Source: Hydractinia symbiolongicarpus (taxonomy: Eukaryota > Cnidaria > Hydrozoa > Anthoathecata > Hydractiniidae). From it: 64,000 nt of DNA. How positions within the stretch are numbered: the first letter of the stretch is position 1; each line of letters starts with the position of its first letter. A program made the translations under genes and the position numbers. The stretch covers positions 9,879,501 through 9,943,500 of the forward strand of contig NC_079886.1 of the NCBI RefSeq assembly GCF_029227915.1, in the 5' to 3' direction. Below, piece by piece: positions 1 to 12,900 of the stretch. A model generated the notes under the pieces. The model ran no database searches. It had not been told where the DNA came from and saw only the letters and a program-made list of their open reading frames with translations.

Positions 1-475
1 TACCATTACCTTGAGTAGAAACGGATAATGGGTTTACCACGTGAGGAGTGAATGCAGCCTCCCGAATCCCTCCACTCCCAAGCAGTTCTTTTATGGAAGC
101 AGTAACGAATTCTTTTTCCATGAGAGCTGATCTATTATTTTCAAAATGCGCTTTTTCTGGGGTTGAGAAAATTGGAATTTTATAGCCATGTTTTAGGATA
201 TCTATAATTGTTCTGTTCGCTTTTATGGATTCCCAAAAGGGAATTTTGTTTTTTAAATTGCCTTTTACACTTTCAAATTTATTATTGGATTTTGATTTAC
301 ATGTTTTAGACGAAATTAAAGGAAATATTAACTTATCTTTAAATGTACTTTTATCTTTTAGCTTCGGGGCAGTATTTTCGCCAGTGTCCGTTTTTTCCGC
401 AGCTGAAGCAAGTTCCTGTTGGCTTGAAGCTAGTCGCACTGGGGTGAACAACTCGTCTGAAGTCTGATTCAGCAT
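1..475 (-). CDS. DIRS-like reverse transcriptase ORF2, N-terminal part only
   Basis: This frame can start at the ATG at 475-473, inside ORF1, and overlaps it by about 125 bases in the +1 frame. It stays open to the window edge (about 158 codons). It carries the RT approach segment IPFWESI, then GYKIPIFSTP, then HVVNPLSVS just before the edge. The catalytic YxDD box is outside the window. ORF2 could be expressed from its own internal ATG or by frameshifting; the sequence does not decide. Confidence 0.65.
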   Translation of the reverse strand, partial: MLNQTSDELFTPVRLASSQQELASAAEKTDTGENTAPKLKDKSTFKDKLIFPLISSKTCKSKSNNKFESVKGNLKNKIPFWESIKANRTIIDILKHGYKIPIFSTPEKAHFENNRSALMEKEFVTASIKELLGSGGIREAAFTPHVVNPLSVSTQGNG

Positions 476-1034
476 TCCGAAACTGGATTTTATCTGGAGC
501 TTTGGAGATCGTTGACGATACATCCGAAAACTTTGATTTCCTGGTGCGATTAAATGTGTTTTGCTTTTTTCTGATGGCACGATTTTCAGCAGCTTTAATT
601 TTTCGCTCGTCTGCGGAGTCGCTAGCCAGGTCATCTGAGATGTATTCGTCGACGGTACTCCACCCTACAATAGATCTGTCAGCAATTTTAATTAATTTGT
701 TCCTTTTTTCAATATTTGAAACTATCTCCTATAACATTTTTGTAGATCTGTGCTTTGAGCCTTGTTTTATCAGATCTCCCAACGTCTCAAGGTCACGTCG
801 AATAGATTCATTAAACTCGTATTGTTTTTTGTTCCCCTTAAACTTAAAAGAAAGTTCTGGTTCCTTTTTGAATTTCTTTGCTAGTTTGTGATTATCCTTT
901 TCAAACTTTGTTTGGATATCTTCAAACTTTTTGTCAAAATAATTTTTAATACTAGAAAGAGAAAGACTTTCCTGAGCAGATCTGTCTTCTCTCCGTCTTT
1001 TCTGACCTCTTGATACACTTTCGCCACTAGACAT
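351..1034 (-). pseudogene. gag-like ORF1 with zinc knuckle, one in-frame stop
   Basis: The frame opens with an ATG at 1034 and ends with TAA at 353-351, 227 codons in all. One TAG at 731-729 (codon 102) interrupts it. The N-terminal part is charged and likely coiled coil (KNYFDKKFEDIQTKFEKD). Near the C-terminus lies CFSCGKNGHWRKYC, a C-x2-C-x4-H-x4-C nucleic-acid-binding knuckle. It would package element RNA. Apart from the stop codon the frame is clean, which suggests a fairly young inactivation. Confidence 0.7.
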
Positions 1035-2049
1035 GATTTCTTCTCTGTGAATCGTCTAACCCGTACGAATAGAATTGACTTGTGAGTAAAAAAGGGTGGG
1101 AAAGTTCTATTCAAGCATGCGCTATCAGGCGCATGCGTAACTTGCCTCGATTACTACGAAAATAAGTTACATTCTTCTTTGCATTAGTCGTTATCCGTGG
1201 ACATCCATGGGTTCGCCCGTTGTGTACATTTTCCTAGCATCAGATTTTTGCACGTTGTAAACATATTCCAGGCATTCTTATTTCATGAACATAAAGTGAA
1301 GATTAGGCAGCCTTATCCTGGACAGAATCCGAAATACATTGACCGTTATTAATATAAGGTTTTTTTCGAAAAATCAGTTTAAGTTTTTGTTTGGTTGAAC
1401 ACGCATGCCTATATAACGTATACTGATGGGCGTAAAAATGAAAAACTAAATTTGTGGAGGGTAGCAGATAGCGGGTTTAGTCCGGCTACTTTAAATATAG
1501 GGCCGCCAACCGATTTAAAATCATCGACTGAACACAAACCGGTTTGTGTAAAACAAGTCATCTTCAAGGTATTATACGATATTTTTTTGATATTGTTCTG
1601 TTTATAGAGTAGTATGCAGGTCGCTCCTTCAGTTTTTTTAAAATTATGCTGTGTTTTGATTCACATTTTATATTTCCAAACAGAATGGTTGATGGGGATC
1701 CGTAAAAGAAATCTGTTTGAGGAAATAATTCCTACTTTAGGCGTAGTTTTATAAAAACTAGAAGCCAACATTTTGCGTTTGTATTTTTGTGATCAGCTTG
1801 TTGTTCTAATTACGCTTAAAAAACTTTAATTGGAAGAGAATGCTTACACAGAAAAATATGTTACGGTTAGTATAATTCGAGTGATCAAGGCCAAGGCCCA
1901 GTAAGGCAAATGTTTTCAAATACATTTCTAATGCTATGTCTCACAGTAATGAAAATTTAAAAAAAATCGTAAATAAACACATCGCCATTATGAAAGATAT
2001 AGTTGAAAAGTAAAATTAAAAAAACTAAAACTAAAATTATTTATAAAAT
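1035..2049. other. intergenic, no gene recognised
   Basis: AT-rich sequence upstream of the DIRS ORF1. It may include the element's left end, but no terminal repeat can be drawn. Short open frames here have no recognisable domain. Confidence 0.4.
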
Positions 2050-5000
2050 TTAAATCATAACTAACTGATATCTAGATGGACCGCGATCTATAATCTTTTG
2101 TCCAATCGCACTCGGTCTAGGTCTAGCGGCTGGTTGCGGTTTACTTCGATTGATAATCGCAGGGCTAAGACTCGAATTTGCCGAAATAACGCTACCCTCA
2201 CGATCGTAACTGTTGCTACGAGAAAGTACATTGTGTCGAAGAGCTGGTGCTTGCTGCAAAAACTTCTGGATTTGAAGTTTGTATACTTCTTCACTGTCGC
2301 TGATATTCTCGTGATCTCGATACGCGAAATTATCGAAACCGCTATCGCGAGGACTTGTTTCGGGTGGAGTTGGCGCTAGTTTATGCAAAGGAACGACATT
2401 TTCGCTTCGTATGTATGGTGAGTGTGATGAATACGATTTCGAGGGTCGTTTAATGATTGGTGGATTCCTAGGTGATCTATTCTTTTCTTCATGTTTCATT
2501 GGACTAAATAAAAAATATATAATATAACACTGATTATGATAAAACATGTAATAAATAAAATTCTAGACAAAATTGCACCACAGAAACAAATGCTGCATAC
2601 TTTGGGAAATTTATTTTCAAGGGAATTAATCTCTTTAATAATAGCCGTATTCCGCCTGTCTGTTCGTGCGTCTGTCTTTTTGCTACAGAGGCACGAAATG
2701 CGATATATAAAGAACGGACAACCCCGTTGATTTTTCCACGGGTTAACAACTTCTCCTTAATTATAGCCGTACTCCGTCTGTATGTGTGTCCCCGAAAGCC
2801 GCGTCCTGTTACGGACACACGAAATGCACGAGACACGCGTGTATATGTATAAAAACGGGCGAAGCCGTGCATTTTCCACGGGTCACTGACTAATTTTCAC
2901 AAATTTTACAAATTAGTTTCAATTTTGCAAAAATTCGATCCTGCGAAAATTATTAGGAAACTCGCTATTTGCTAAATACTTTATTTCCCTTTTTTAAAAA
3001 CGATTTACACTAGAACTAAGATCTCTATATGTCTCTAAAAAAATCTCCGATAACTGGGACAAATTGAGCTATTTGATAAAAATCCTACTTATGGGGAGAT
3101 TCCCTGAAGTAGGACGCTCGCTAAGTAGTACATATTTCCTCCGTCCCTTGTGCGTCCCACTAAATGAGAGTATACTGTAGTGTATGTGAATCTTAACTGC
3201 CATGAATGTGCCATAAATTCTTTTTTTCCATACAATTTGAAAAATTTAATTTTCGCGAAATTATAGGACTCGCCTTCGAGAAAATTATTTCTCGTGAAAA
3301 ATAAATTTTATTTCCAAAAAATAAATTCCGTTTGCGTTATAACAGTTGCGTCAATTATTCGTACCAACATGTATTTACCTATAGCAACGTTCAGAGTCTC
3401 GAAGACTCTGAAAGTTGCTATCACCTTGTTTAGGATTGTGAAAGGCGCACAACCTCGTTCACAGCGTCTGTTGTCTCTTTTCTATCAGCTGGTATAAAAA
3501 AAGGTGTGAGGTAATCTTATTGGATGATTGCTGGTAAACAAAAGTACACTTACTCTGATACCCCATACTTCGTATACTGATGGGTGCAACAAAAAGCAAT
3601 GAGGAGGATTAAAACAGCCAGGAACACTCCACCGCAGATGTACGCAACCAAGTAGTAGTCATCATCTACAAAAAACAGAGTCACAAAACTTTGCTGCAAT
3701 AATATCGTTGGACAGGTGCAGATACTAAAATGTGAATACGTAAAAACATACCGTCATGTTTCCTGGGACAGCGTTTAGCATTACATGTTCGATTTACTAA
3801 CTCTTCGTACGGACCAATCACACACACGCCTCCATTGATTGGTTTAGGCTTGCATACCCTTCGTCTTTTTTGTTCTCCTGTGTCACATGACTTTGTACAG
3901 GGTGTCCAATCTGTCCATTGACTGTACACAGTCCCATCTAAAAAAAAACCAGCTAAAAAGTGAATATTAAAGAACACCAGTTGAACGTGACATATCTATA
4001 AACGCGTCACTTACTGACAGTGTAAGCTCCCTCACATCTGATACCACGAAATCCAATTTTACAACTAAAATTAAAACACATGAAGATAACAACTTAATTT
4101 TACCCAGATCATAGTTAGCATTCAGTTTTGAAGATGATTTTCGTTGCCAGATCTGCTGGTTCAAAGCATTGTGTGGGAGTTTTGGTTCGACAAGACAACA
4201 TATGTAATTGCCTCGTTATTTCAAACATGAGATATATAGTTTTTTTGAGAAGGGAAGATTTTTCTACAAGTGTATTACAATGCCAGAATATATCCACATT
4301 CTCTTCTACTCTTGGCTCGACAAAGCATTGTTTTACAATTGCAATCATTGCTGAAAAAGATTCAGCACACGTGTCGTGCTTTTTTTTAAGATTGATTGAA
4401 TTTAAACGTGTTTCTACCTCTTGGAGCTCAAGGATAGAAATATACCTGCATATAGCCACGCCTCCCACGTAAGTACAAGTTCCTTGGGTAGCATTCGTAC
4501 AGGTGTATTGGGCGCACAATTCTAAAAAAATGTCATGTTGCACATAATTTTTTAAATTTTTTTTAAAAAAGAAAAGGAGAAAAAAAAAGAGTTAACGAAC
4601 TTTCGCGCGAATTAATGTAGAAATGTCGTTGACGCGCATGCGCAATTTTTTCATTGTTATTTAAACTTTTACCAACCTTTTGTCACTACGGTACCGAGTA
4701 CTGATGATTTCTGTCGGTTCACGTCGTTTTTGATTTGAGTTGTGTTAATTTGAGAGGAAACATGAAAATACAGTAACGCATCGTATAATGTATCATAACT
4801 AAAACAGGGAAAGTGTGGCCATGGTTAGAAAATCTCCAGATGTTATAATACGTTTTTCTCACACTTACAACAATGATAAACTAATCTACGAAGACTTTTT
4901 ATCGAGAAGAAAAGCGTTTAAAGAATGTGTTAAAATATCTTTTTCTCCACGTATAAATGAAAAAACTACCTCTTTGAAGAGAACCCGAGAACATAACTTC

Positions 5001-5472
5001 CATTAAGACCATATCCACCAAATAGTTGTTTAAACTATAAGAAGAAAGAAACAAAAAATTACAAGTCAATACATAGTATGCAACTAAACAATTTTACCCA
5101 CCGTGTTGCAAATGATACTGTAAAAAATCATTAATGTTGGTGCACGTCACACTGACATAACACAAAACCACATAATTTTACCTCTGCATTGATTCTATCT
5201 GAAGCCCGTTTGAAGGTCAGCGAGTCTGCATTCTTTAAGTCAGCAATAAAACTTTCATTTACTCTACCCCTCACGGAATACTTGAATAGCTTTAACAAAA
5301 ACGGATTTGCAGTTTCGGGATTCGGGATATTGCTTGTACTAGGTGTTATTTTAGTTGTTGATACAGTAGATGTTGTGTTCGTTTGGTTGGGTGATGCAGT
5401 GACATTTGCGTCCGCATGCGTTACTGTCGCCGTGAAGACGATATAAATAAATACGTACATAATTTTCCCCAC
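2050..5472 (-). CDS. SEA-EGF-TSP1 single-pass membrane protein
   Basis: Eight exons on the minus strand: 5472-5182, 5034-4970, 4798-4677, 4521-4446, 4064-4015, 3937-3752, 3665-3554 and 2503-2050. All junctions are GT-AG and in phase; total 1356 nt, 451 aa. Residues 1-20 are a signal peptide (MGKIMYVFIYIVFTATVTHA), followed by a Thr/Ser/Asn-rich stalk. A SEA domain spans about 58-155 (FKYSVRGRVNESF near its start, YFHVSSQINTTQI later). An EGF domain follows at about 160-195, ending CKIGFRGIRC. A TSP1 repeat (WTDWTPCTKSC, six cysteines) covers about 202-263. The membrane helix contains YLVAYICGGVFLAVLILLIA. The 150-residue cytoplasmic tail is Pro/Ser-rich. EGF and TSP1 are each bounded by phase-1 introns, as expected for shuffled extracellular modules. 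Likely an adhesion or mucin-like receptor; no named orthologue recognised. Confidence 0.78.
2641..2885 (+). repeat. two tandem units of ATAGCCGTATTC...CCACGGG repeat
   Basis: Two units start at 2641 and 2763 with ATAGCCGTAYTCCGYCTGT, pass a segment ending CACGAAATGC, and end with TTTTCCACGGGT. An inverted third unit lies at 41519-41630. They sit in the last intron of the SEA-EGF-TSP1 gene. Superfamily not determined. Confidence 0.6.
3450..3492 (+). repeat. CAACCTCG-family MITE remnant
   Basis: Begins CAACCTCGTTCACAGCGTCT, then carries the internal core GTCTCTTTTCTAT shared with the copies at 27349, 31082 and 62662. The right terminus is missing. It lies just downstream of the TM exon of the SEA-EGF-TSP1 gene, in the intron before the cytoplasmic-tail exon. 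Confidence 0.5.
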
Positions 5473-6983
5473 GTTAAATTTATGTTACAAACATGTTATA
5501 TTTCTTTTGCTCGTCAAAACAAATGCACAAGTATCCAAATACAACTATCTTTGAAACATTATCACACAGTTCCCAAGAAATTTTAATTTCTTTACAAAAT
5601 CAAATTGTTCATAAAATCTCACTTAAACAATTCGTTCTCGACCTTTTTATTTCTTGGTTGTTTCTAAGCAAATGTAGTAGACTGGTAACTAGTTTTGTTT
5701 TAATGAAAAGAAACTATTGAAGATCTCGTGAAATCATTTATTTTTATATTCACGCTTATTAAATGGAAACGCTAAAAAAATTCTATAACTTACATAATTG
5801 ATAATATTGAATTTTTGATGAAACAGTATTTTATATACTTGAATGTTCATTTTGTGCTAAGTGATACATGAAGTTAAGGCTTTCATTGGAAGAAAAGGTT
5901 CACGCTGCATTTTTAAAAATCCACACAATAAATGCGAAGTGGGTAACTGTATTTAGAAAACCATTCACTGTTTTCGCGAGTAGTGGTCTTTTTTCGCGAA
6001 TATTTGTCTCGCAAAACAAAATTTCTTATCTTTGTTTGATTTTATTGGAATATTATTTTTCTAAAATAAAATAAATTTAAAAAGTACCGCTTTAATGATT
6101 TAGCCGCCGTCTCTGGTATCACAAGAGCGATGAAAGCCCTGGAAACGAGCTCACGGTTTCGCGTAACTTATAAGGTAGTTGGGAAGGAAATTGTTTGATT
6201 TCATCTGCTATACTCAACCGCTTTTCGCGAACAGTTTTTTCTCTTCCCCCTTTCTTCGCGGGAAGTGATAAAGCACCTGAGCTTTTTGTTCCACTTGTAC
6301 TCAAACTTATTTTAAATTTATTCTTCTATCCTGAAAAAAATTGGGCTAGCACAAACAGAAATACCTCCTAAAAATTATTTTTTTCAAGCTATCAACATTA
6401 GCTCCATCCAAACTTGGAAAATATTGTTGTAGATTTTTACTTCAACTTTTATTATTCTTATGCCAGATCTCTAAAAAGTCGAAGCGTATTGTAGAAAATA
6501 ATATAAATCATTTCATTTAGCATATATGCAGTTTGCGATATCACGAACAGCAAATTTTACAAGACGACAGAAAATTAGAAATAAAAGAGAAATTCGAATA
6601 AATAAAAATCATATTATATGATAAACATCTACATGCTAATAAAATGTTTTTTTAAAGTTTCTTTAAGGATAATAAAATATCTACCTCAAACCACCAAAAA
6701 TAATCGTCCGTGAAGAACGACAGGCGCAAGTGCGAGGGTCCTGGAATTTGCAGAACGGGAAGCACAATACATCTTAATGAAGAACGGAGGTTGTAGCGCT
6801 TATAAACTGAACACGAAGAAGCTTTTATACGCAATATCAACACTATAAAATGTTTTTAAAATGTAATTGCATAAAAACCTGTGCCTAACACACATTAAAT
6901 ATTTTATCAAATTCCGAGAAGAACAACTGCAGTAAAAACGCATCGTTCCGTTTACAGAAAAAACAATGGTTGCACGAACTTTA
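5473..6983. other. intergenic between the SEA-EGF-TSP1 gene and PSME3
   Basis: Contains the upstream region of the SEA-EGF-TSP1 gene and the 3' flank of PSME3, both transcribed leftward. A half-end of the CAACCTCG MITE family (AAGCCCTGGAAACGAG) is at about 6134-6149. Short open frames (for example around 6119-6304) are low complexity and not convincing as genes. Confidence 0.4.
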
Positions 6984-9900
6984 TTAGTACATGGATGTCA
7001 GATTGGCAGACGAACGAGGCTTCTTTATTTTCTCATAATTTTTCGACACAACATCCAAGATAAGCAACTAAACGATAAAAAAAGATGAAATTGTGCAACA
7101 ATGACAATAAATTACTGCAAAATTCTATACAGTTAAAAAAAATAAGTACTTTTGAAGTCATTGAAGAGAGGTAGGATAATCTATAGGCGAGGGTGTTCTC
7201 AAATTTTATTATTAGGCCTCCTTCCTTGTACTTTTTCATTTATTTTTCTTACCAAACTGGGTATTTGGGGCAGGTCATAACGGAAAGATTGGGGGGGGGG
7301 ATTTTCAAGAAAATTTTATTTGGGAGGAGGTACTAAATTTAAATAAATAGTATGAGTAATTCTAAGTGTAATTTTCCATTTTTAGCACTGCCCCCGCCCA
7401 TCCCTGCAATAGATTAATTGTCTTTGCGAATCGCAAAATTTGGTGTCCGCAACAAATAATTGACTCACATAATGGCTTTTCATCTCATTAATACTAAACT
7501 GCAGACTTAAATATTCTTTTTCGTCAATCTCCTTAATGGCGCGCTTGTAGTCATCCTAAAGAAACAAAAGGAGGTAAATATGACGGAGAATTAGAACACT
7601 ACTCACTTTACTGTCTTGATATATCTGTCGATAACTAACTTCCCACCAACGTTATACTATACCAAAAATATCGAATTGCTATTTAAAAATCTACGTTCAA
7701 GAATATTATTTTCTCATAAGCAACTTGGTTGGGAAGGCTAAGATTTAGGTCAAAACAGAACTAAAAAACAGAGGCTTAAACTGAATAAACAAGTTATACC
7801 TACATAACAGTTCTATGAGAGAAAAAAGTATCTTTTTGCTAATAGATAAATAAAGTGGAAAAACAGCGAGTACTGTGACATAATGTAAGAAAAAAGACCA
7901 TACCAAAAATGGATATTTTGCAACTTTGGATGCAATCTTTGCTCGAGTAACGAAATATCTAAAAATCAAGATAAACCATTAAGCAATAGACCACTTTCCG
8001 CGTGACGTAGTTGTTTTAATTTCATATGAGAACAATGGGCATGCGCGCACTTTTGTGTAGGTAAAACAAGCAGGATTCACAAGATTTTTTTGGGTAGCAA
8101 AAGATTCAAGAGGAACTGGGATTTAATTTTAATTATATCCTTTTAATTTTCCTTAAAAAAATTCATTAATTTTGAACGAGCGTTTTTGGATGGATTTCTT
8201 TGATTACTGTGGTCTGTTGTTTATATTTTCTGCCTACAGAAATGCTTGCGCATGTGCAAAAAACCGCTAACTCTTTAACATTTGTAAACACTGGCAAGTC
8301 ATCTATAAAGAACAAATTCTCTGTGGCACAATCTTATATTATTATAAGAAAAAGGAGACTCAGGGAATTCCATGAGACGCGTGCGATCGCACGCGCCCAC
8401 ACACGTGCAACAGCTATTCAGGCGTGCGATTCATTACGCTCTTTACTCTCGTAAAATAAAAAAAATTAACGCAGGAATTATAAAAGTTGATTTTCTACAG
8501 CGTAGTTAATGTCGCCGTTTAAGGCTATGCTTTAAGCATTTAACTATTAAAAACTGTATTCCAAAAATCAATCGTTTTACATCGACAGCTTCAACTGTAT
8601 CATTAAAAACAATTAATAACCACTTGTGGTTAAATTAAATTTTTTTAAAAACGTTAATTAAACGCCGTGTTTTTTTCCCGTGTTTAAATTAAATGTGTTT
8701 TTTTCTGCCTGTGTGAAATTAAATGTATGTTGAACATTTTATTTTAAAATTCCTAACTGTATAAAAGAACATAACATACTTGTTTCACTTTTAAAAATCT
8801 AAATAACAACTTTAAATTTAAAAACAACTTTAAACTATTCCAAACAAGCCGTCTCCCAAAATCTAACAAACAAAACTTGAAACCTCAATAAATAAAAAAT
8901 GACTCCCATTTTTACCATTTTTATAGATAATAGATAACCCACGGAGAAAATATAACCCTGGGAACAAGGTTGGGGATAAATAGCACTACAAACAAAATGG
9001 CAGACCATTGCAGTAAGCGCAACGTGTGGCACGTGTCAGCGTCTCTTCGTCCACTGTTTAAATTTAATTATATGTTATTTACCTATTATAAATTACTTCC
9101 TACAACGAACCAAGGTGTTTTGTTAATATATTTAGCACTTTTACACCACTTAACACTCACGGGACTGATAAGAGTGAAATAAACCAGGAAAAAAATCGAA
9201 AAAACGCACGCGCAAATTTTCTAAAATAGATTTACGCGTGCGATGTGTAGCACGCGTGTTGTTTTCTTCGTGGAATTCCCTGAGACTGACCTAGACAATA
9301 CGCTCTTAACTTCGCGCTTAGATACCTCACCACGTCCACTTCTTTCGCAAAGCACGCTTCATGCTTAGCGCTGCACGGTTGTGGGCGTTGCGTAATTTTC
9401 ACTGGAAACAGAATTACGCGCAAACTGGAAATGGCGGCGATACAAGCAAATTTATTAGTCGAAATCATTACAGGGCTCTTGAAAAAGTTAAAATAATTTT
9501 GACTTTAAAACGATCAGCGCGTGCAAAACCGATCTTAAAAATTGCACAATATTGATCAATTTAATGCGTGCGTCTTGAACCCACGTGCTGAAAGAGTGAA
9601 GTGGACTTTCGACTCCGGAAACATTTCCACGTTATAATATGATAAACATTAGAACCATACAAGGATAATTCTGTATAAACTAAAAATGAAATGATAATAC
9701 TAACCTCGAAATAGAGTCCAAATAATTCACTGATTCACTTTGAATTCTGTGTACTTCATTTAAAACTTCTTCCTAACAAAAAACAGCGATAATAATGCTA
9801 CATGATGATTTAGACGATAGTGGTTCTTTGTGCCTCATCACCTTGGGCGGGAAAGGGGCACAAAGCACATACGGCCTGCTTAAATAGGAATAACTTATGT

Positions 9901-12900
9901 TGGGTATGTGATTGTGTGCTAAGAATTTTATAATATTTATTACATGTTGGTCACCAGGTGGTTGCAAAGGAGCTGCTAAGGATATATACGGGTCCTATAG
10001 GGATAATATACAGACCAGAATTGAAGGAATTATTCATCCAGTGGAATGACGTCATTTCTGATCCAAATAACGTCATTATATTTATATCCTGACCTCGAAC
10101 ATCTTGGACATTGTATTGGTTCAGATACATATTTAGTATATTCATTATTTTTTTAAAGTTCTGTTGTTTTAAAAAACATTTATTGGATATAAAATAATAT
10201 CAAATATTAAATCATTTTTTGGTAAACGGCCCACAAGTCTACCAAAAATTAAGGTCCTAGCATCCATAACACGCAAGAAATTAAAGAATATTTGAAATTA
10301 GGGAAATGTCTTATCTCAGGTAATTGGCAATCCCAATAGTGTCAATAAATGTACGTGAATGTAAAACTTTTTCTGTGTCTTTATCCGAAGTTTAAAATTT
10401 GTACAATATACCACAGCTTTTTTTTATAAGCATATAAACAAATCTATATTTGTAAGCAAAAAGCTTTTTTGTTATTAAGCATAACCTGAGCATATTTTTA
10501 GCCTAAAAAAGTAATTTTTATAAGCATCCCAAGGTTTCTTTTGAAATTACATATAAAAAACATGTATCTGCTTAAAGTCTTAGAGCAAAGTTTTACACAT
10601 ATTCCAATTTTTACATAATTCACATGAAAAAAACGATAGAAATTCTCGAAAATTTGATTTTCTCTGTTATGAAAATTTAAGGGGTAATTTCGAGTAATGG
10701 CCAATATTTAGGGTTCTTATACGCATCATACCTAAATAATAAGTACACAGGTGTCCAAACGATATCAGTATCATAACCATGCAGGATTGCAAAACAGAGA
10801 TAAGAAAATTACGCGATTTCTATGGATGCGTGAAAGGGGTTTTTTGCATATAAACACAGTAATTAAAAAAAACTAGTAACTGGCGATTAGTGGTTGCTAA
10901 ATAAAAATAAAACACTGATTTTACAAGTTTTGCATGGATTTATTTTGTGAATTTGTTCTAAAAATTTAATTGACATTAATTGACATTTTTTTAAGAGAAA
11001 ATGCAGCACTAACCTGAATAGACACACCAAAGTTATTTCCATCTTCAATTCGAGGTATTAACAACTGGATCCACATCTGTATCTAGAAAACAGTGAGAGA
11101 AAAATTAACCTTATTTCTGTTGCTACATTCAATTGGAGTCATCTTTTCACAGGCCTGGTACATACTGAAATCAACTGGTGCTGCCTCTACCTTTTCAAAG
11201 GTAGGTCTGAGACAAACGGAATCCAATTGGAGCTGTCTTGACATTTTCACAGGCGTAAGACGTACTGAATTAATAAGATCTGTCTTTACCTTTTCACAAG
11301 TCTGTATGACATCTCTAACTTCTGGTTTTATCAGATCAATAAGATGCGTTAGTTTCTAACAAATGAAAATATAAATATATTTATCCTTTTCTGATGATTA
11401 AATCAATCACAAGGATTCACTTTTGCAGTGTTTTAGCTCATTTTTAGTACAACCGGGTTCCTTCACTTTTTTTAGATCATAATTGTAGAAAACTCAACAT
11501 GTGAGGTTTTTGACATTTTTTTGGAGTTTTCTAAAACTAAAAATGAGGAGAAATGTATATCAGATATTCGTTTTTTTCTTAGCTTTTTGTTAGATTACTA
11601 AAAACAGGGAAAATTCCAACAAGATAATATGAGTGAATATTCTTCATACTTTTGCATAACATAGTACAAAACAATTGGAAAACAGTATCTACAGTGGACA
11701 TTTTCTGTAAATTGAATGAATAGGTAGCATACAAAATAAAGGTATTCTAAATATTTTTTAAAAAACAAATTACAGGTATGAAAGAGATCTAATTTACATA
11801 GGATAACTTTAATTGGCACACATCTACTAACCTTATTACATGGAACTCCGGCAAAATTTGAGAAACCATCTAAAAACAATTGAATAAGTTCTCATCTGTT
11901 TACATAAAAGGACAGTTTATTTTTACAACAATTGCATAGTCCTTGCATACCTTCATTGTTCTCTAACTTTCTTTTTTTCGTATTCTAAAAGTCAACAACA
12001 CGCAGTAGTAAGAAGCAAGCTAAATATTGAATGCAAACAGTTAAATAAAAACAGATAATTACCGGCACATGATCATTGGAATTCCGAAGCTCTTGTATAC
12101 TGCTCAATGCACCTGCAAGAGATTCTGGGCATATATCAACATCTGTTGTTATCGATACTATATCTTTATATGGAAGAAATGACTCCTAAAAAAATAACAA
12201 TTTTACTATATGATACATTGACCTTTCAAAAGACCTTTCAGGTAACAACATTATACTGTTTAATCTATAGACTTACTGTGTTTGCTTTGTCTAAAGAGAA
12301 TATTTTGTCTGGAATCTGATTGGTTATGAGTTCTTCAGTCTAAAAATAAATTGCAAATCTTAAGTTTTTTAAAGCTAACCTAGGGACCAAATTACCTGTT
12401 TGCCTGTCATAAAAATTCTGGGCATTGCTATTTTGTTCATCTTTAGCACCAATTGGTTTTAACACACAAACAGACAAAATACAGCTACTTTTAAATAGAG
12501 ACTAATATACTTCAAACAAATCTCTGGAAGTGGTTCTTACCTCTGCTATCAACTTATCTGTGTATTCAGAAACCTAAAGAAAAATAATTTTATATATAAA
12601 CTTATCCACTAAGCATTTAAAAAAATTGTCTAGTTGTAAAGCATCAAGATTATACTGTCATTACCTCTTTGTGTATTTACAAAGGGTGCCTTTAATTTAT
12701 ATAATTTTTATTGTATTGAAAAAACAATCAGGGAATATGTAGCTATGGTACATTCTTTTCTATGCAAAAAAATTAAATGCTTATTTATACACACCAAAAG
12801 TGAATATTATGCAAATGTGAATATGAAGCAAAAACAAATTTTGACAATGTTACGTACAGTGATTGCAAATCTACACTGGTACATGTGAGAGTAATATTAT

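Larger units (their letters stand above)
1..1034 (-). mobile_element. DIRS-like retrotransposon, 5' part, runs off the window
   Basis: Two overlapping reading frames on the minus strand form the start of a retroelement. A gag-like ORF with a CCHC zinc knuckle is followed, in the +1 frame, by the entry region of a reverse transcriptase. The RT start (KIPFWES, then HGYKIPIFSTP, then PHVVNPLSVS) is of the type I know from DIRS/tyrosine-recombinase elements rather than LINEs. The RT core, RNase H and recombinase would lie left of position 1, so the class call rests on the RT entry region and the overlapping-ORF layout. The gag ORF has one in-frame stop, so this copy looks inactive. Terminal repeats are not visible. 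Confidence 0.75.

Noticed and set aside
5084-5103. A possible 20-nt exon (TATCATTTGCAACACGGTGG with AG before and GTAAAA after) between the first two SEA exons
   Set aside because: Skipping it gives consistent phases through the whole gene and a better SEA sequence; including it forces the next exon into a frame whose end does not match the following exon.
6119-6304. Minus-strand ORF rich in Lys/Arg/Ser
   Set aside because: Overlaps a MITE half-end and TTCGCGAA-type repeats; composition is low complexity and it does not join PSME3, whose C-terminus is complete at 6984.
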